From: Clostridia bacterium
GTDB lineage: Bacteria; Bacillota; Clostridia; Oscillospirales; Acutalibacteraceae
Assembly: GCA_017407645.1 (NCBI GenBank)
Contig: JAFQWE010000026.1
Span: 19,518 to 83,517, forward strand
Direction: 5' to 3'
DNA length: 64,000 nucleotides
Below, piece after piece: positions 1-9,119 of this stretch (the stretch's first letter is position 1; each line of letters opens with the position of its first letter). Position numbers and translations under genes: made by a program. The notes beneath the pieces are model-generated. The model saw only the letters and a program-made list of their open reading frames with translations, was not told the origin of the DNA and made no database searches.

Positions 1-61
1 ACCGGAGAAGGCTTTCTCTCGTTGCGGAGCAACATATCACGCGTTTGAAAAGAAAGCTTGT
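1..61. repeat. Edge of a hairpin-rich intergenic repeat
   Basis: No gene is visible here. The stretch holds a small hairpin (GTTGC-GGA-GCAAC near 22-34) and the word GGAGAAGGCTTT (4-15), which also occurs in the repeat block near 50016. It is probably the cut end of such an element, but the shared part is too short to be sure. Confidence 0.3.
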
Positions 62-103
62 ATAAAAACAACACGTTACATTCTTAACCGAATGTAACGT
101 GTT
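62..103 (-). terminator. Intrinsic terminator of the esterase/epimerase operon
   Basis: A perfect 14-bp stem (70-83 with 90-103) closes a 6-nt loop. On the minus strand it is followed by a run of five T. It lies just past the stop codon at 109 and should end the leftward operon. On the plus strand the stem is followed by TTTTAATTTA, so it may act both ways. Confidence 0.85.
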
Positions 104-108
104 TTAAT

Positions 109-969
109 TTATTCCACTATCATTTTAATTAAATATCTGCCGATACGTTCTTGAAATTTAAGTCCGTCGGTAAGCAATTCCTTAGGCATATTGTTTATAA
201 AGGCGTCAGTTTCATACGTAAAGTTGCCTTTATAGCCTATCTCTTTAAGAGCGGCAGTAACTTCGTACCAATTCGTCTTGCCATAAAAAGGCGACGTATG
301 GGTATCTGAATGGAAATCGTTATCGTGAACGTGGAGGCAACCAATACGGTCGGCACCTAAATAACGGATGAAATCTGCCGTGCTTCTGCCAACTATATGA
401 CAGTGACCTAAATCAAGACAGCCTGTAATCCACGGACTGCCGATTTCGTCAATCCAAGCGGCAAATTCTTCGGGACTTGAGCAGGTGTCATCCTCAATAT
501 AGCCTGTAAACTCGTTGCACTGCCACATATTTTCAAGAGCAACCTTAACGCCGTATTTTTCGCAATAAGGAATTAAATCGCGGTAATATTTTATGCTAAG
601 GTCGTGCATTTCTTGCTTGTTCTTGCGGTAATCGCCGTAATGGATGGGGTGCACCACCATAATCTTTACACCAAGCATCCCTGCAATTTCAAGGGCGCGC
701 AGTGTAAGAGGCAAAACTTCACCCTCATAATCAGCCTGATTCTTAAATCTGAAGGGGGCGTGGGCTTGCACAAAGGTCATACCGCACTCCTCTGCGGCAA
801 GGCGGATACGCTCCACCTCTGCCTTATAATTATCACCTACAAAAGCGTCACCCTCGTTATTCATACGAAAAAGGGAAAGGTCAACGGCATCAAAGCCTGC
901 TTGAGCAATCAGTTTTACTGCCTCAGCGGTGTCAACCTTGGCAAAGTTGGTGAACATCACTAATTTCAT
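109..969 (-). CDS. Sugar phosphate isomerase/epimerase (TIM barrel)
   Basis: A 286-aa cytoplasmic protein of the xylose-isomerase-like / AP-endonuclease-2 TIM-barrel superfamily. Members isomerise or epimerise keto sugars and inositol derivatives. Likely divalent-metal ligands are visible at ALENMW (about residue 146), CLDLGHCH (about 185-190), HVHDND (about 213) and YETDAF (about 250), so the metal site looks intact. The ATG overlaps the stop of the upstream esterase by 4 nt, and the gene is the last of a four-gene leftward operon with three SGNH esterases. This suggests it handles a sugar released from acetylated plant glycan. The true substrate cannot be read from sequence; a second member of the family lies at 52570-53382. 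Confidence 0.85.
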   Translation of the reverse strand: MKLVMFTNFAKVDTAEAVKLIAQAGFDAVDLSLFRMNNEGDAFVGDNYKAEVERIRLAAEECGMTFVQAHAPFRFKNQADYEGEVLPLTLRALEIAGMLGVKIMVVHPIHYGDYRKNKQEMHDLSIKYYRDLIPYCEKYGVKVALENMWQCNEFTGYIEDDTCSSPEEFAAWIDEIGSPWITGCLDLGHCHIVGRSTADFIRYLGADRIGCLHVHDNDFHSDTHTSPFYGKTNWYEVTAALKEIGYKGNFTYETDAFINNMPKELLTDGLKFQERIGRYLIKMIVE

Positions 970-1961
970 AACTCAAACCACTCCTTAGCAATAGGCGTTA
1001 TGTTGTTTGCAATGGCGTTAACGCCTTTTATGTTGGGATGAACAAGGTCACCCGAAAGTCCCCAAGTGCCATTCATAAGTTCAAGACCGCTCACGTATTT
1101 TGCATTGGCAAAGCCGTACTCGGCAATCAGGCGCGACATTATCTTGCGGAACTGCGCAATCTTGCCCTCTTCCCCATAAAAAATATCACTTGCCTGATAG
1201 GTTGTGTCAACAAATATAAACTTGCGGTCAGGATGGGTAGTGCATAGGGTTGTGATAAGGTTGCGCGCCCTTTTTTCATACTCTTCGGTAGAAAAACTGA
1301 CAAAGTTTGCGCCAAAGCTAACAACGGCACAGTCAAAATCCAAGGTACAAAGGTAGTCCACCATTTCGGATTCTGCATGGCAAGAGCCTGCGTATCCCTT
1401 GTTAAGATAATCTGCCCCAAAATTCTCTGCCAATTGATAAACCCAGGTAGTTGTAGGAAGCAGCGAAATGCTGCCATGAGTGATTGATGACCCATAGGCA
1501 AGCAAGGTTTTATTTGGCAACATTTCAGCAGAGGGCAGTGAAACATCCCCCTCTACATCGTATATAACAGGGTTACTGCCGCACAAAATGAGCCTTACAA
1601 CCTTTGGAGAATAAAGCAAGCCGTTTTCATTAGTAATGCGCTCAAAAGCAGGCATACGCTCTGTATCAAGAGGGAGTTCAATCCATCTGGGTTCCGATGA
1701 ACCTGCAAATTTGCTTGTCTGCCACCCTGCCTGAATACTGCCATAATAAACGTAAATATCGCCGCTTAAGATTTTAATTCGGGCAGTGCCTGAATTTATC
1801 ACAAAGCGAAGCTCAACACCTGTGGCATTGCGATTCATACGTTTGCCCTGTTCACAAAGGGCAGCCTCTACCGAAAGGGGTGCGCGAAGCATTGCAAAGC
1901 CACCGTCCTCGGTAGGTAAAAGTTGGTCTACGTTATGCAGTAAAATGTTTTTAAAAATCAT
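966..1961 (-). CDS. SGNH/GDSL-type hydrolase, cytoplasmic
   Basis: 331 aa with no signal peptide. The N-terminal part (about 1-145) looks like a beta-sandwich accessory domain. The C-terminal part is an SGNH hydrolase: block I is GSSITHGS (serine near 157, a variant of GDS), block III is SFGANF (near 218) and block V is DLVHPN (near 302, Asp and His of the triad). Such enzymes remove acetyl groups from sugars or oligosaccharides. It overlaps its neighbours by 4 nt on both sides, so translation is probably coupled. Unlike the two upstream genes it lacks a lipobox, so it may finish, inside the cell, the deacetylation begun outside. That division of labour is inference. Confidence 0.82.
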   Translation of the reverse strand: MIFKNILLHNVDQLLPTEDGGFAMLRAPLSVEAALCEQGKRMNRNATGVELRFVINSGTARIKILSGDIYVYYGSIQAGWQTSKFAGSSEPRWIELPLDTERMPAFERITNENGLLYSPKVVRLILCGSNPVIYDVEGDVSLPSAEMLPNKTLLAYGSSITHGSISLLPTTTWVYQLAENFGADYLNKGYAGSCHAESEMVDYLCTLDFDCAVVSFGANFVSFSTEEYEKRARNLITTLCTTHPDRKFIFVDTTYQASDIFYGEEGKIAQFRKIMSRLIAEYGFANAKYVSGLELMNGTWGLSGDLVHPNIKGVNAIANNITPIAKEWFEL

Positions 1962-3190
1962 TTAAGTATCTCCTCAATAAACTGAGTCAGTTCTTTTGCC
2001 CCTGCCTCGTGACCTGCCTGATTGGGATGCCAACCACCGCCGTCAAAGTTCATAAAGCTTGACATACACAGATAAATTTCTGCTTTTTCACCGCCGTTAT
2101 CGTCAATAGCGCGCTTGATATAATCCTTAACGAAAAGGCCTGCCTCATCCTCATAGCCTGTTCCCATTATGCCGTAATACCATACGATTTTTGACTCAGG
2201 ACGGGTTTCACGCACAAGCTTTATAAGGTCATAGGCTACCTGATAAAGCTGTTCTTCAGAAATGTCGTGTTGCTTGTAATAGTTATGGTCGTTGGTGCCA
2301 AGAGCAATTACCACAACGTCGGGCTGACGATCAGGCTTATAGTCACCCAAGGATTTGCGTGCCCAAGAAAGCTTGTTCCAATAATCAGCAATTGGCATAC
2401 CCAGACCGTATGAATAGGCAAGTCCGCTTCGTGCCACCGTTGATATATCGGCATTAAGTGCCTTTGCCGTCTTAAAAGCATAGGTATCGGTGCCTGATGA
2501 TCTGTCGGGATTAGAAGGACTGTCGGCATCTGCTCTTACAGTCAGGTTGCCAAAGCCTGCGGTAACTGAGTCACCCAAAAATTCAATATAACGCTCACTG
2601 TCAGCAGGGCGCTGAGTAGGCACGCCATTCATTGTAACAGACACAAGGTTGTCATAGCCAAAGTTAAGCTCGGTCTGTCGGTAAATCTTAAAGGTATGGG
2701 CACCTCTTTTTAAGTCTTTTGCAAGAATAAGGGTTGAGGGAGCCTCGGCGCCTGCAACCGCTTCTATCTTCATTCGAGTTTCCTTGCCGTCTACAATAAC
2801 AAGATAGTAACGCTCATTTCTGCCCTTTTGTGCATCGTTACATTTGTTGGTCATTTTAAGCACAACATCGCCCTCGCAATCGGCGTTAAATGCCAAAAGC
2901 TGTGCGGTGTGGTCAAAGGTAATGCAAGGCTGTGCCCCTGCATCTGAACTTGTTTTTGTGGTTGCCCATCTGCCGTCGAGTTTAAGATACTGAGTAATCT
3001 CTGCAAGCATATAGGTGCGCTCTGAATAATCGTTGACGGCAGGCACAATCTCTGACTGCACAGACGAGGTTGGTTGGTTTTTTGACGGCTTTTTGCTTGC
3101 GGTGGCAGATTGGTCGGCGCCGTTATCACCGCATGCGCCGAAAGTAAGTAAAGATAAAGTTAACATTATTGCTATCACCCTTTTAATCAT
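1958..3190 (-). CDS. SGNH esterase lipoprotein, CE2-like
   Basis: 410 aa. A lipoprotein signal peptide ends in LTFGAC (Cys about 20), so the protein is probably anchored outside the membrane, followed by a Ser/Gln-rich linker. A beta-sandwich domain (about 65-190) precedes an SGNH domain with FLGDSVTAGFGN (Ser near 206), ALGTNDHN (near 297) and GGWHPNQAGH (His near 390). The beta-sandwich plus GDS/GTND order matches carbohydrate esterase family 2, whose members deacetylate xylan or glucomannan. The usual Asp of block V is replaced by Gly/Trp here, as in CE2 members that work with a Ser-His dyad. It is a paralog of the next gene upstream (3187-4362) and overlaps it by 4 nt. Confidence 0.82.
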   Translation of the reverse strand: MIKRVIAIMLTLSLLTFGACGDNGADQSATASKKPSKNQPTSSVQSEIVPAVNDYSERTYMLAEITQYLKLDGRWATTKTSSDAGAQPCITFDHTAQLLAFNADCEGDVVLKMTNKCNDAQKGRNERYYLVIVDGKETRMKIEAVAGAEAPSTLILAKDLKRGAHTFKIYRQTELNFGYDNLVSVTMNGVPTQRPADSERYIEFLGDSVTAGFGNLTVRADADSPSNPDRSSGTDTYAFKTAKALNADISTVARSGLAYSYGLGMPIADYWNKLSWARKSLGDYKPDRQPDVVVIALGTNDHNYYKQHDISEEQLYQVAYDLIKLVRETRPESKIVWYYGIMGTGYEDEAGLFVKDYIKRAIDDNGGEKAEIYLCMSSFMNFDGGGWHPNQAGHEAGAKELTQFIEEILK

Positions 3191-4362
3191 TTTGTTACCT
3201 CTTTAAGTCCCAGTTTATCTTTCATAAATGCGATAAGCACCTTTGCGGCATTTTGATGGCTTTCAACCACGGGATGCCCCTTTTCCCCTGCGATATTGCG
3301 AGGCAAATCGCAGAAATAATAGCCTTTCTCCTCACCGCCTAAATCGGCAATTGCTTTTTGCAGTAAGCCTTTGGCAGGATTGGTTGCCATTCCATACGCC
3401 CAAACAATTTTAGCATTGGGATTTTTAAGCCGCACAAACTCAAGCAGCTCTTTTGCCTTTGCCAAAAGCTCCGTTTCAGCATTTGCACCGTACAGCTTGC
3501 TGTGGTCATTGGTGCCAAGGTTGATTACAACCACGTCGGCAGGACGGGCAAAATCGTGTGCGCCTACATCGCGGGTAAAGCTTACTCTGTTATAACGGTC
3601 GGTTATAGACATATTATTTTTATCAAAAGAGAAGGGCAATCCACCGCAGCAAACCGAAGAAAAGTCGGCGTCAAAGGCTTCGGCAGTGAAAAATGCATAG
3701 GTTTGAGTTGAATCGGAATACTGACTGTCAAAACTGCCGTTTTCAAAGTCAAGATTGCCAAGACCTGCAGTAAGGGAATCACCCAAAAACTCCATAAGCA
3801 AAGCCTTCTTTTCAGGCTTATCCTCACAAATCACGCCATTCATTTTTATGCTTACAACGGTTTCGTTGCTGTATTCGGCAGGGTTTGAACGGCATATTTT
3901 TATTTCGTGCACACCGCGAGACAACCCCTTTGCCACTGTCACGGCATACTCACCTGATGCCACGTTTGCCTCTGTTTGAATTCTTTCCTGACGGACGCCG
4001 TCAATATATACGGTGTAGTGGCGGAAGCGGTAGGACCAACTGGCGTTGCTTTTTACGTTTATCGTAATATCGCCCTCACAGTCGGCGTTGAAGGTGAAGT
4101 TTGCACCCGCCTGATCAAACACCATTCCGTTTTGATTAACAACACAGCGGTTGCCCAAGGTTAAGCGGTCGGCAACGTCTATTACGTTGTATTTCCACTC
4201 TTTATACTCGTTTTTGGTAGGATAAACTATGCTTGTAACCTGAGAGTTGACAGGCTTGCTTGACTTGTCGGACGAAGCTGCCTTTGAAGAGGGTGTTTCG
4301 CTCCCCCCTGCACAGCCCGTTAATATAAAGCAAATTATGGCTATTGCCAACAGTTTTTTCAT
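3187..4362 (-). CDS. SGNH esterase lipoprotein, CE2-like (paralog)
   Basis: 391 aa, first gene of the leftward operon. A lipoprotein signal ends in ILTGC (Cys 17), followed by a Ser-rich linker. The beta-sandwich domain is followed by SGNH motifs FLGDSLTAGLGN (near 195), NLGTNDHSK (near 283) and a late GHPVVESH (near 363). It shares layout and motifs with the 1958-3190 gene and is clearly a divergent duplicate. Two surface-anchored esterases in tandem suggest different acetylated substrates. The ATG at 4362 has AAGGAGG upstream, and a promoter is visible at 4393-4421. Confidence 0.82.
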   Translation of the reverse strand: MKKLLAIAIICFILTGCAGGSETPSSKAASSDKSSKPVNSQVTSIVYPTKNEYKEWKYNVIDVADRLTLGNRCVVNQNGMVFDQAGANFTFNADCEGDITINVKSNASWSYRFRHYTVYIDGVRQERIQTEANVASGEYAVTVAKGLSRGVHEIKICRSNPAEYSNETVVSIKMNGVICEDKPEKKALLMEFLGDSLTAGLGNLDFENGSFDSQYSDSTQTYAFFTAEAFDADFSSVCCGGLPFSFDKNNMSITDRYNRVSFTRDVGAHDFARPADVVVINLGTNDHSKLYGANAETELLAKAKELLEFVRLKNPNAKIVWAYGMATNPAKGLLQKAIADLGGEEKGYYFCDLPRNIAGEKGHPVVESHQNAAKVLIAFMKDKLGLKEVTK

Positions 4363-4392
4363 TTATAATGCCTCCTTGGTAAACTATAAAAA

Positions 4393-4421
4393 CATTATAA
4401 ACCCAGCCTTGCTTATTTTCA
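4393..4421 (-). promoter_or_regulatory. Promoter of the esterase operon
   Basis: On the minus strand TTGAAA (4416-4421) and TATAAT (4393-4398) are separated by 17 bp, a near-consensus sigma-A promoter about 30 bp before the ATG at 4362. Confidence 0.75.
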
Positions 4422-4475
4422 ATAAGCATTTCACACACAAATTGCTAAATTTTTTGTGGGTTTGGCACAACCCCC

Positions 4476-4503
4476 TTGAATTTGCAGGAAAATTTGGTAT
4501 AAT
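4476..4503 (+). promoter_or_regulatory. Promoter of metG
   Basis: TTGAAT (4476-4481) and TATAAT (4498-4503) with a 16-bp spacer. It leaves a leader of about 90 nt with some pairing potential (TTAGC near 4520 with GCTAA near 4551). No T-box motif is visible in the leader. Confidence 0.75.
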
Positions 4504-4599
4504 ATAGGGGCATCGTGCCATTAGCGGTGCAAATAAAGGCGGCGCCTATGCTAAAAAGAAGGCGGACGCGCATCATCCGCGCGTTGAACGGAGAAAATT

Positions 4600-6525
4600 A
4601 TGAGCAACAAATTCTACATCACAACGGCTATTGCCTACACCTCTCGCAAGCCTCACATCGGCAACTCTTACGATATTGTGCTTGCCGATATGATTGCACG
4701 CTACAAGCGTATGCGCGGCTTTGACGTTTATTTTATGACAGGCTCTGACGAGCACGGTCAGAAAATTGAAGAGCAGGCTAAAGAGGCAGGCATCACTCCC
4801 AAGGAATACGTTGACAACGTGTCAGGTCAAATCAAAATGGTTTGGGATAGCCTTGACGTTACCTACGATAAATTTATTCGCACCACCGACGACTATCACG
4901 AAAAGGCAGTTCAGCACATCTTTAAGCGTCTTTACGACCAAGGTGATATTTATAAGGGCAAGTACGAAGGCAAATACTGTGTGCCCTGCGAATCCTTCTT
5001 CACTCCCTCACAGTTAAAAGATGGCAAATGCCCCGACTGTGGCAGAGACGTAATTGACGCTCACGAGGAAGCATATTTCCTGCGCCTTTCAAAATATGCC
5101 GACAAATTGCTTGAGTATTATGAAAACACTCCCGATTTCTTCCTTCCCGAATCACGCAAGGCAGAAATGATAAACAACTTTATCAAGCCCGGTCTTAACG
5201 ACCTTTGCGTATCAAGAAGCTCTTTCAAATGGGGTGTGCCCGTTGAATTTGACCCCGAGCACGTTATTTACGTGTGGATTGACGCCCTTTCCAACTACAT
5301 TACCGGTATCGGCTACGACCCTGAGGGCAGCGGTGAGCTTTACAGCAAGCTGTGGCCTGCCGATTTGCACGTTATCGGCAAGGATATCGTCCGTTTCCAC
5401 ACTATTTACTGGCCTGTTTTGTTGCTTGCCTTGGGTGAGCCGTTGCCTAAGCAGGTGCTTGGTCATCCTTGGGTGCTTTTCGGCGAGGATAAAATGAGCA
5501 AGTCAAAGGGCAACGTTATCTATGCAGACGAGCTTGCCGCACGTTTTGGCAGTGATGCAGTGCGCTATTATCTGCTTAGTGAAATTCCCTTTGCTCAGGA
5601 CGGCAATATCACCTATGAAAGCTTTATAAACAGATATAATACCGACCTTGCAAACACCTTGGGCAACCTTGTTAACCGCACCGTTGCAATGACCAACAAG
5701 TACTTTGGCGGCGTTGCCAACAAGTGCGCTCCCCTTGACGAGTTTGACAACGATATTATTAAGTGCGCCAACGAGACGGTTGAGAAGTATTACACCCTTA
5801 TGGATGCATACCGCAACGCTGACGCTACCGATTTGGTTATGAATTTTGCCAAGCGTTGCAACAAATATATTGACGAGACTGCTCCTTGGGTGCTTGCTAA
5901 GGATGAGGCACAAAAGGGCAGACTTGAGTCGGTTATGTATCATTTGCTTGAGAGCATCCGCATTTTGTCTGTGCTTCTTGAGCCTATTGTGCCTAACTGC
6001 TGTAAGGGTATCAAGGCACAGATTAACTGTGACAATACCGACCTTGCCTTCGGTGTTACCGACGGCTTCAATGTTGGCGAGGCTACTCCCCTCTTTGCCC
6101 GTATAGACGCCGAAAAGGTGCTTAAGGAATTGGCTGCAGAGATGGAGGCCGCCAAGGCTGCCGCCGCTAAAAAAGAGGCTGCAGAGGGTGTTGCCACTAT
6201 GGCAGAAATCACCATTGACCAGTTTGCAAAGGTTGAACTGCGGGCCGCAAAAATTCTTGCTTGCGAGCCTGTTAAACGCGCCAAGAAGCTGCTTAAGTTA
6301 ACCCTTGACGACGGCTCAGGTAAAGAGCGCACAGTTGCATCGGGTATTGCTCAGTATTACACCCCCGATGAGCTTGTTGGCAAAACCGTTGTGGTTGTGG
6401 CAAACCTTAAGCCTGCAACCCTTTGCGGTGTTGAAAGCTGCGGTATGATTCTTGCCGCCGATTCGGGTGACGACGTTAAGGTTATCTTCCTTGACGGCGT
6501 TGAGCCCGGCTCAAAGATTAGATAA
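4600..6525 (+). CDS. metG: Methionyl-tRNA synthetase
   Basis: A 641-aa class I aminoacyl-tRNA synthetase that charges tRNA-Met. The HIGH-like motif is KPHIGNSYD (about 17-25). A zinc-binding knuckle has CVPC (about 127) and CPDC (about 145). The KMSKS motif is KMSKSKGN (near 299). The anticodon-binding helical domain follows, and the C-terminal 110 residues are an EMAP/Trbp111-type tRNA-binding OB-fold, expected for a dimeric bacterial MetRS. Length is normal. The ATG at 4600 has GGAG upstream. It is transcribed alone from its own promoter and ends in a strong terminator. Confidence 0.98.
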   Translation: MSNKFYITTAIAYTSRKPHIGNSYDIVLADMIARYKRMRGFDVYFMTGSDEHGQKIEEQAKEAGITPKEYVDNVSGQIKMVWDSLDVTYDKFIRTTDDYHEKAVQHIFKRLYDQGDIYKGKYEGKYCVPCESFFTPSQLKDGKCPDCGRDVIDAHEEAYFLRLSKYADKLLEYYENTPDFFLPESRKAEMINNFIKPGLNDLCVSRSSFKWGVPVEFDPEHVIYVWIDALSNYITGIGYDPEGSGELYSKLWPADLHVIGKDIVRFHTIYWPVLLLALGEPLPKQVLGHPWVLFGEDKMSKSKGNVIYADELAARFGSDAVRYYLLSEIPFAQDGNITYESFINRYNTDLANTLGNLVNRTVAMTNKYFGGVANKCAPLDEFDNDIIKCANETVEKYYTLMDAYRNADATDLVMNFAKRCNKYIDETAPWVLAKDEAQKGRLESVMYHLLESIRILSVLLEPIVPNCCKGIKAQINCDNTDLAFGVTDGFNVGEATPLFARIDAEKVLKELAAEMEAAKAAAAKKEAAEGVATMAEITIDQFAKVELRAAKILACEPVKRAKKLLKLTLDDGSGKERTVASGIAQYYTPDELVGKTVVVVANLKPATLCGVESCGMILAADSGDDVKVIFLDGVEPGSKIR

Positions 6526-6530
6526 GATAA

Positions 6531-6563
6531 AAGTGCTTGAGTTAAATGCTCAAGCACTTTTTT
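6531..6563 (+). terminator. Intrinsic terminator of metG
   Basis: An 11-bp stem (6531-6541 with 6549-6559), a 7-nt loop and a T tract directly after the metG stop codon. Confidence 0.9.
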
Positions 6564-6747
6564 AGTGAAGTTTCAAACAAAGGTTTGAAGTTAAGTTGTA
6601 ATGAATTACAGTGAAGTTTTTTATAACAAAAGTGAAGTTACGTTTGCCAAAATATTTGCGAAGCAAACTTCACTATGCAGTAACTTCACTATGCAGTAAC
6701 TTCACTGCAAAGCAACTTCACTTGCCCATAAGGGCAAACTTAGTTAT
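6564..6747 (-). repeat. GTGAAGTT hairpin-array repeat, copy 1
   Basis: About 180 bp that hold the octamer GTGAAGTT three times (6565, 6611, 6632) and its complement AACTTCAC four times (6666, 6682, 6698, 6714), with short spacers that often form small hairpins. It begins directly after the stop codon of the AraC gene and reads outward from it. The first 38 bases in that direction match, with one difference, the start of the element at 63836-64000. It is not CRISPR-like: the spacers are only about 8-40 nt and the units occur in both orientations. Confidence 0.85.
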
Positions 6748-7647
6748 TTAAGGAATTATCTGTTCCGATTTGCGATATGATGACGGGGTGCGGTTTTGAT
6801 ATTTTTTAAAGGCGCGGTTGAAATTTGCCGTGTTGTTAAAGCCGCACTGCATTGCAATTTCAAGCATAGTCAGTCCCTTTTCATTACTGCGGAGCATATT
6901 TGCCGCCTTTTCCACCCTTTTTGCCGTCAGATAATCCCAAGGGGATACTCCGTTAAGACGACTGAAAACTGCCGAATAATAGGTATCACTCATATTCGCC
7001 ACTTTGGCAAGCTCACCCAAGGTTATAGGCTCTGACAGACGGCTCATCATATAGTCCATACTGCGCTCGATAGCGGCATAGGACTGACGGCGTGCCTGCC
7101 CCTTATCCTCGGCGCTTACATAGTCGAAGCCCCTCATCATCGTCACCAAAATAGAGAGCAGCTGCACCTTTACCATAAGGGTATATTCAGGCTTTTTATC
7201 GGCAAATTCCCTCTCCATTTCAAGCAGCATATTGCCGATTTTTTGAGTTTCGGCACTACCCCTCGGCAAGCGGTTTTCAAAATGCTCACTGCGGTCGTAA
7301 AAAATTCGCAGATAGTCGGCGTCAAACAAATCGTTGCCCGACGACCATATAAAACGGGGCTCAAAATGAATATTCATCAGCTCAAGACCGCCCTTGTCAA
7401 TGGCGGTTATGCAGTGAATTTCGTTAGATGCAAACAAAAACACGTCACCCTTGCGGATAGAATATTCCTTATCCTTGGTGCGATATATACCACCGCCCGA
7501 CTTAATCAGCACTATTTCAAACTCTATATGGCGGTGGTCACGAAATTTGCGCACACCCTCGTCAACCGACACGTTAAATAGTCTTAAAAGATATCCACCC
7601 CCTGTTGCAGAGGGTATAAGTGCCTCACTTGTTTGCATAAGTCTCAC
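6748..7647 (-). CDS. AraC-family transcriptional regulator
   Basis: 299 aa. The N-terminal cupin-like sensor (about 15-150, with HRHIEFEIVLI) should bind a sugar or sugar acid. The C-terminal two helix-turn-helix units (about 195-295, with MSDTYYSAVFSRLNG and CGFNNTANFNRAFKK) bind DNA. It is divergent from the dehydratase/SDR pair starting at 7771, with about 120 bp between, so it most likely controls those genes. The ligand is unknown. A GTGAAGTT repeat follows its stop codon directly. Confidence 0.9.
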   Translation of the reverse strand: MRLMQTSEALIPSATGGGYLLRLFNVSVDEGVRKFRDHRHIEFEIVLIKSGGGIYRTKDKEYSIRKGDVFLFASNEIHCITAIDKGGLELMNIHFEPRFIWSSGNDLFDADYLRIFYDRSEHFENRLPRGSAETQKIGNMLLEMEREFADKKPEYTLMVKVQLLSILVTMMRGFDYVSAEDKGQARRQSYAAIERSMDYMMSRLSEPITLGELAKVANMSDTYYSAVFSRLNGVSPWDYLTAKRVEKAANMLRSNEKGLTMLEIAMQCGFNNTANFNRAFKKYQNRTPSSYRKSEQIIP

Positions 7648-7770
7648 CTAATCATAAAATATTTTGCAAATATCATAACATATTTGTTGAATAAAGGCTT
7701 TATAAATGGTACATTTATTGTAGCATAGCAAAATTTAAAGTCAAGATATTTTGCAAAAGGAGATGTTCTT

Positions 7771-9108
7771 ATGAACAAACGCTCAAACCCAAGCGACCTT
7801 CGTATTACCGACATTCGCGTGGTTGATATTGACGGGGCGCCCAAGCGTTGCACCATTCTTAAAATTATGACCAACCAAGGCATTGAGGGTTACGGCGAAG
7901 TACGTGACGCCGCAAGCAAAACCTATGCTCTTATGCTAAAAAGCCGCATAATCGGTGAAAATCCCTGCGACGTTGACCGCATCTTCCGCAAAATCAAGCA
8001 GTTTGGCGGTCCATCCCGTCAGGGCGGCGGTGTTTCGGGTATTGAGATTGCCCTTTGGGACTTGGCAGGTAAGGCTTACGGTGTGCCTGCATATCAGTTG
8101 TTAGGCGGAAAATTCCGCGACAGTGTGCGAGTTTACTGCGACACTGACGTTGACGGCAAGCACACGGGTCACGATATGGGCCTTGCCCTTAAAAAGCGTA
8201 TGGATATGGGCTTCACCTTCTTAAAGATGGACCTTGGAATCGGTCTTTTACTTGACGAGCCGGGCACTCTTAACGCTCCTCTTGGCTTTATTGATGATAT
8301 GAAAAAATATGCAAGCCACATTCTTAACGTGCAGGGTGGCTCGGTTACTGCCGATATGGTTAAGCATCAAAAATCATACCAGATTGTTACCACCGCTCAC
8401 CCCTTTACAGGCATTCACCTGACCGAAAAGGGTCTTGATTACCTTGAAAACTATATTCGTGAGGTGCGCCAGGTTATCGGTTACGAGGTGCCTCTTGCCA
8501 TTGACCATTTCGGTCACGTTTGCGTTGAGGACTGCATCCGTTTTGCACGCCGTATGGAGCCCTACAACCTTGCTTGGATTGAGGATATGGTGCCTTGGAT
8601 GTATACCGACCAGTACGTTCGCCTTAAGAACAGCACCACCATTCCCGTTTGCACAGGTGAGGATATTTATCTTAAAGAGGGCTTTGAAAAGCTTATCAAG
8701 GCAGGTGGAGTTTCGGTTATTCACCCCGACGTGCTTACCTGCGGCGGTATGCTTGAATTAAAGAAAATTGCAGATATCGCCGACGAAAACGGCGTTGCCG
8801 TTGCAGTGCATATGGCAGAAAGTCCTATTGGCTGTATGGCAGCACTTCACGCCGCTGCCGCAATGCACAACGTTCTTGCCCTTGAATTTCATTCGGTAGA
8901 CGTGCCTTGGTGGCAGGATTTGGTTAACGGTCTTCCCAAGCCCCTTATCAAAGACGGATTTATTCAGGTGCCCACCGCCCCCGGTCTTGGCATTGAGTCT
9001 CTTAACGAGGATTTAATCCGCGAGCATATCAATCCCAACATCCCAGGCATGTGGGAGTCTACGGATGAATGGAATACCGAGTTTTCTAACGACAGAATTT
9101 GGAGTTAA
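7771..9108 (+). CDS. Mandelate racemase/muconate-lactonizing family dehydratase
   Basis: A 445-aa member of the enolase superfamily, RspA/mannonate-dehydratase-like. These enzymes abstract a proton next to the carboxylate of a sugar acid and eliminate water. Expected residues are visible: a lysine in FLKMDLG (near 150), metal ligands in AIDHFGH (near 243), AWIEDMV (near 270) and CTGEDIY (near 297), a His-Asp pair in IHPDV (near 320), and HMAESPIG (near 348). AAAGGAGA precedes the ATG at 7771. It is followed at once by an SDR gene, so the pair may oxidise or reduce and then dehydrate a hexonate or hexuronate derived from plant fibre. The exact substrate is not determinable. Confidence 0.88.
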   Translation: MNKRSNPSDLRITDIRVVDIDGAPKRCTILKIMTNQGIEGYGEVRDAASKTYALMLKSRIIGENPCDVDRIFRKIKQFGGPSRQGGGVSGIEIALWDLAGKAYGVPAYQLLGGKFRDSVRVYCDTDVDGKHTGHDMGLALKKRMDMGFTFLKMDLGIGLLLDEPGTLNAPLGFIDDMKKYASHILNVQGGSVTADMVKHQKSYQIVTTAHPFTGIHLTEKGLDYLENYIREVRQVIGYEVPLAIDHFGHVCVEDCIRFARRMEPYNLAWIEDMVPWMYTDQYVRLKNSTTIPVCTGEDIYLKEGFEKLIKAGGVSVIHPDVLTCGGMLELKKIADIADENGVAVAVHMAESPIGCMAALHAAAAMHNVLALEFHSVDVPWWQDLVNGLPKPLIKDGFIQVPTAPGLGIESLNEDLIREHINPNIPGMWESTDEWNTEFSNDRIWS

Positions 9109-9119
9109 GGAGAATTTTT

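Noticed and set aside
4504-4599. T-box riboswitch upstream of metG
   Set aside because: No T-box consensus (GGTGGnACCGCG-like) and no terminator before the start codon; the leader is only about 90 nt.
6564-6747. CRISPR array
   Set aside because: The repeats are only 8 bp, lie in both orientations and have irregular short spacers with internal hairpins; no cas genes are near.
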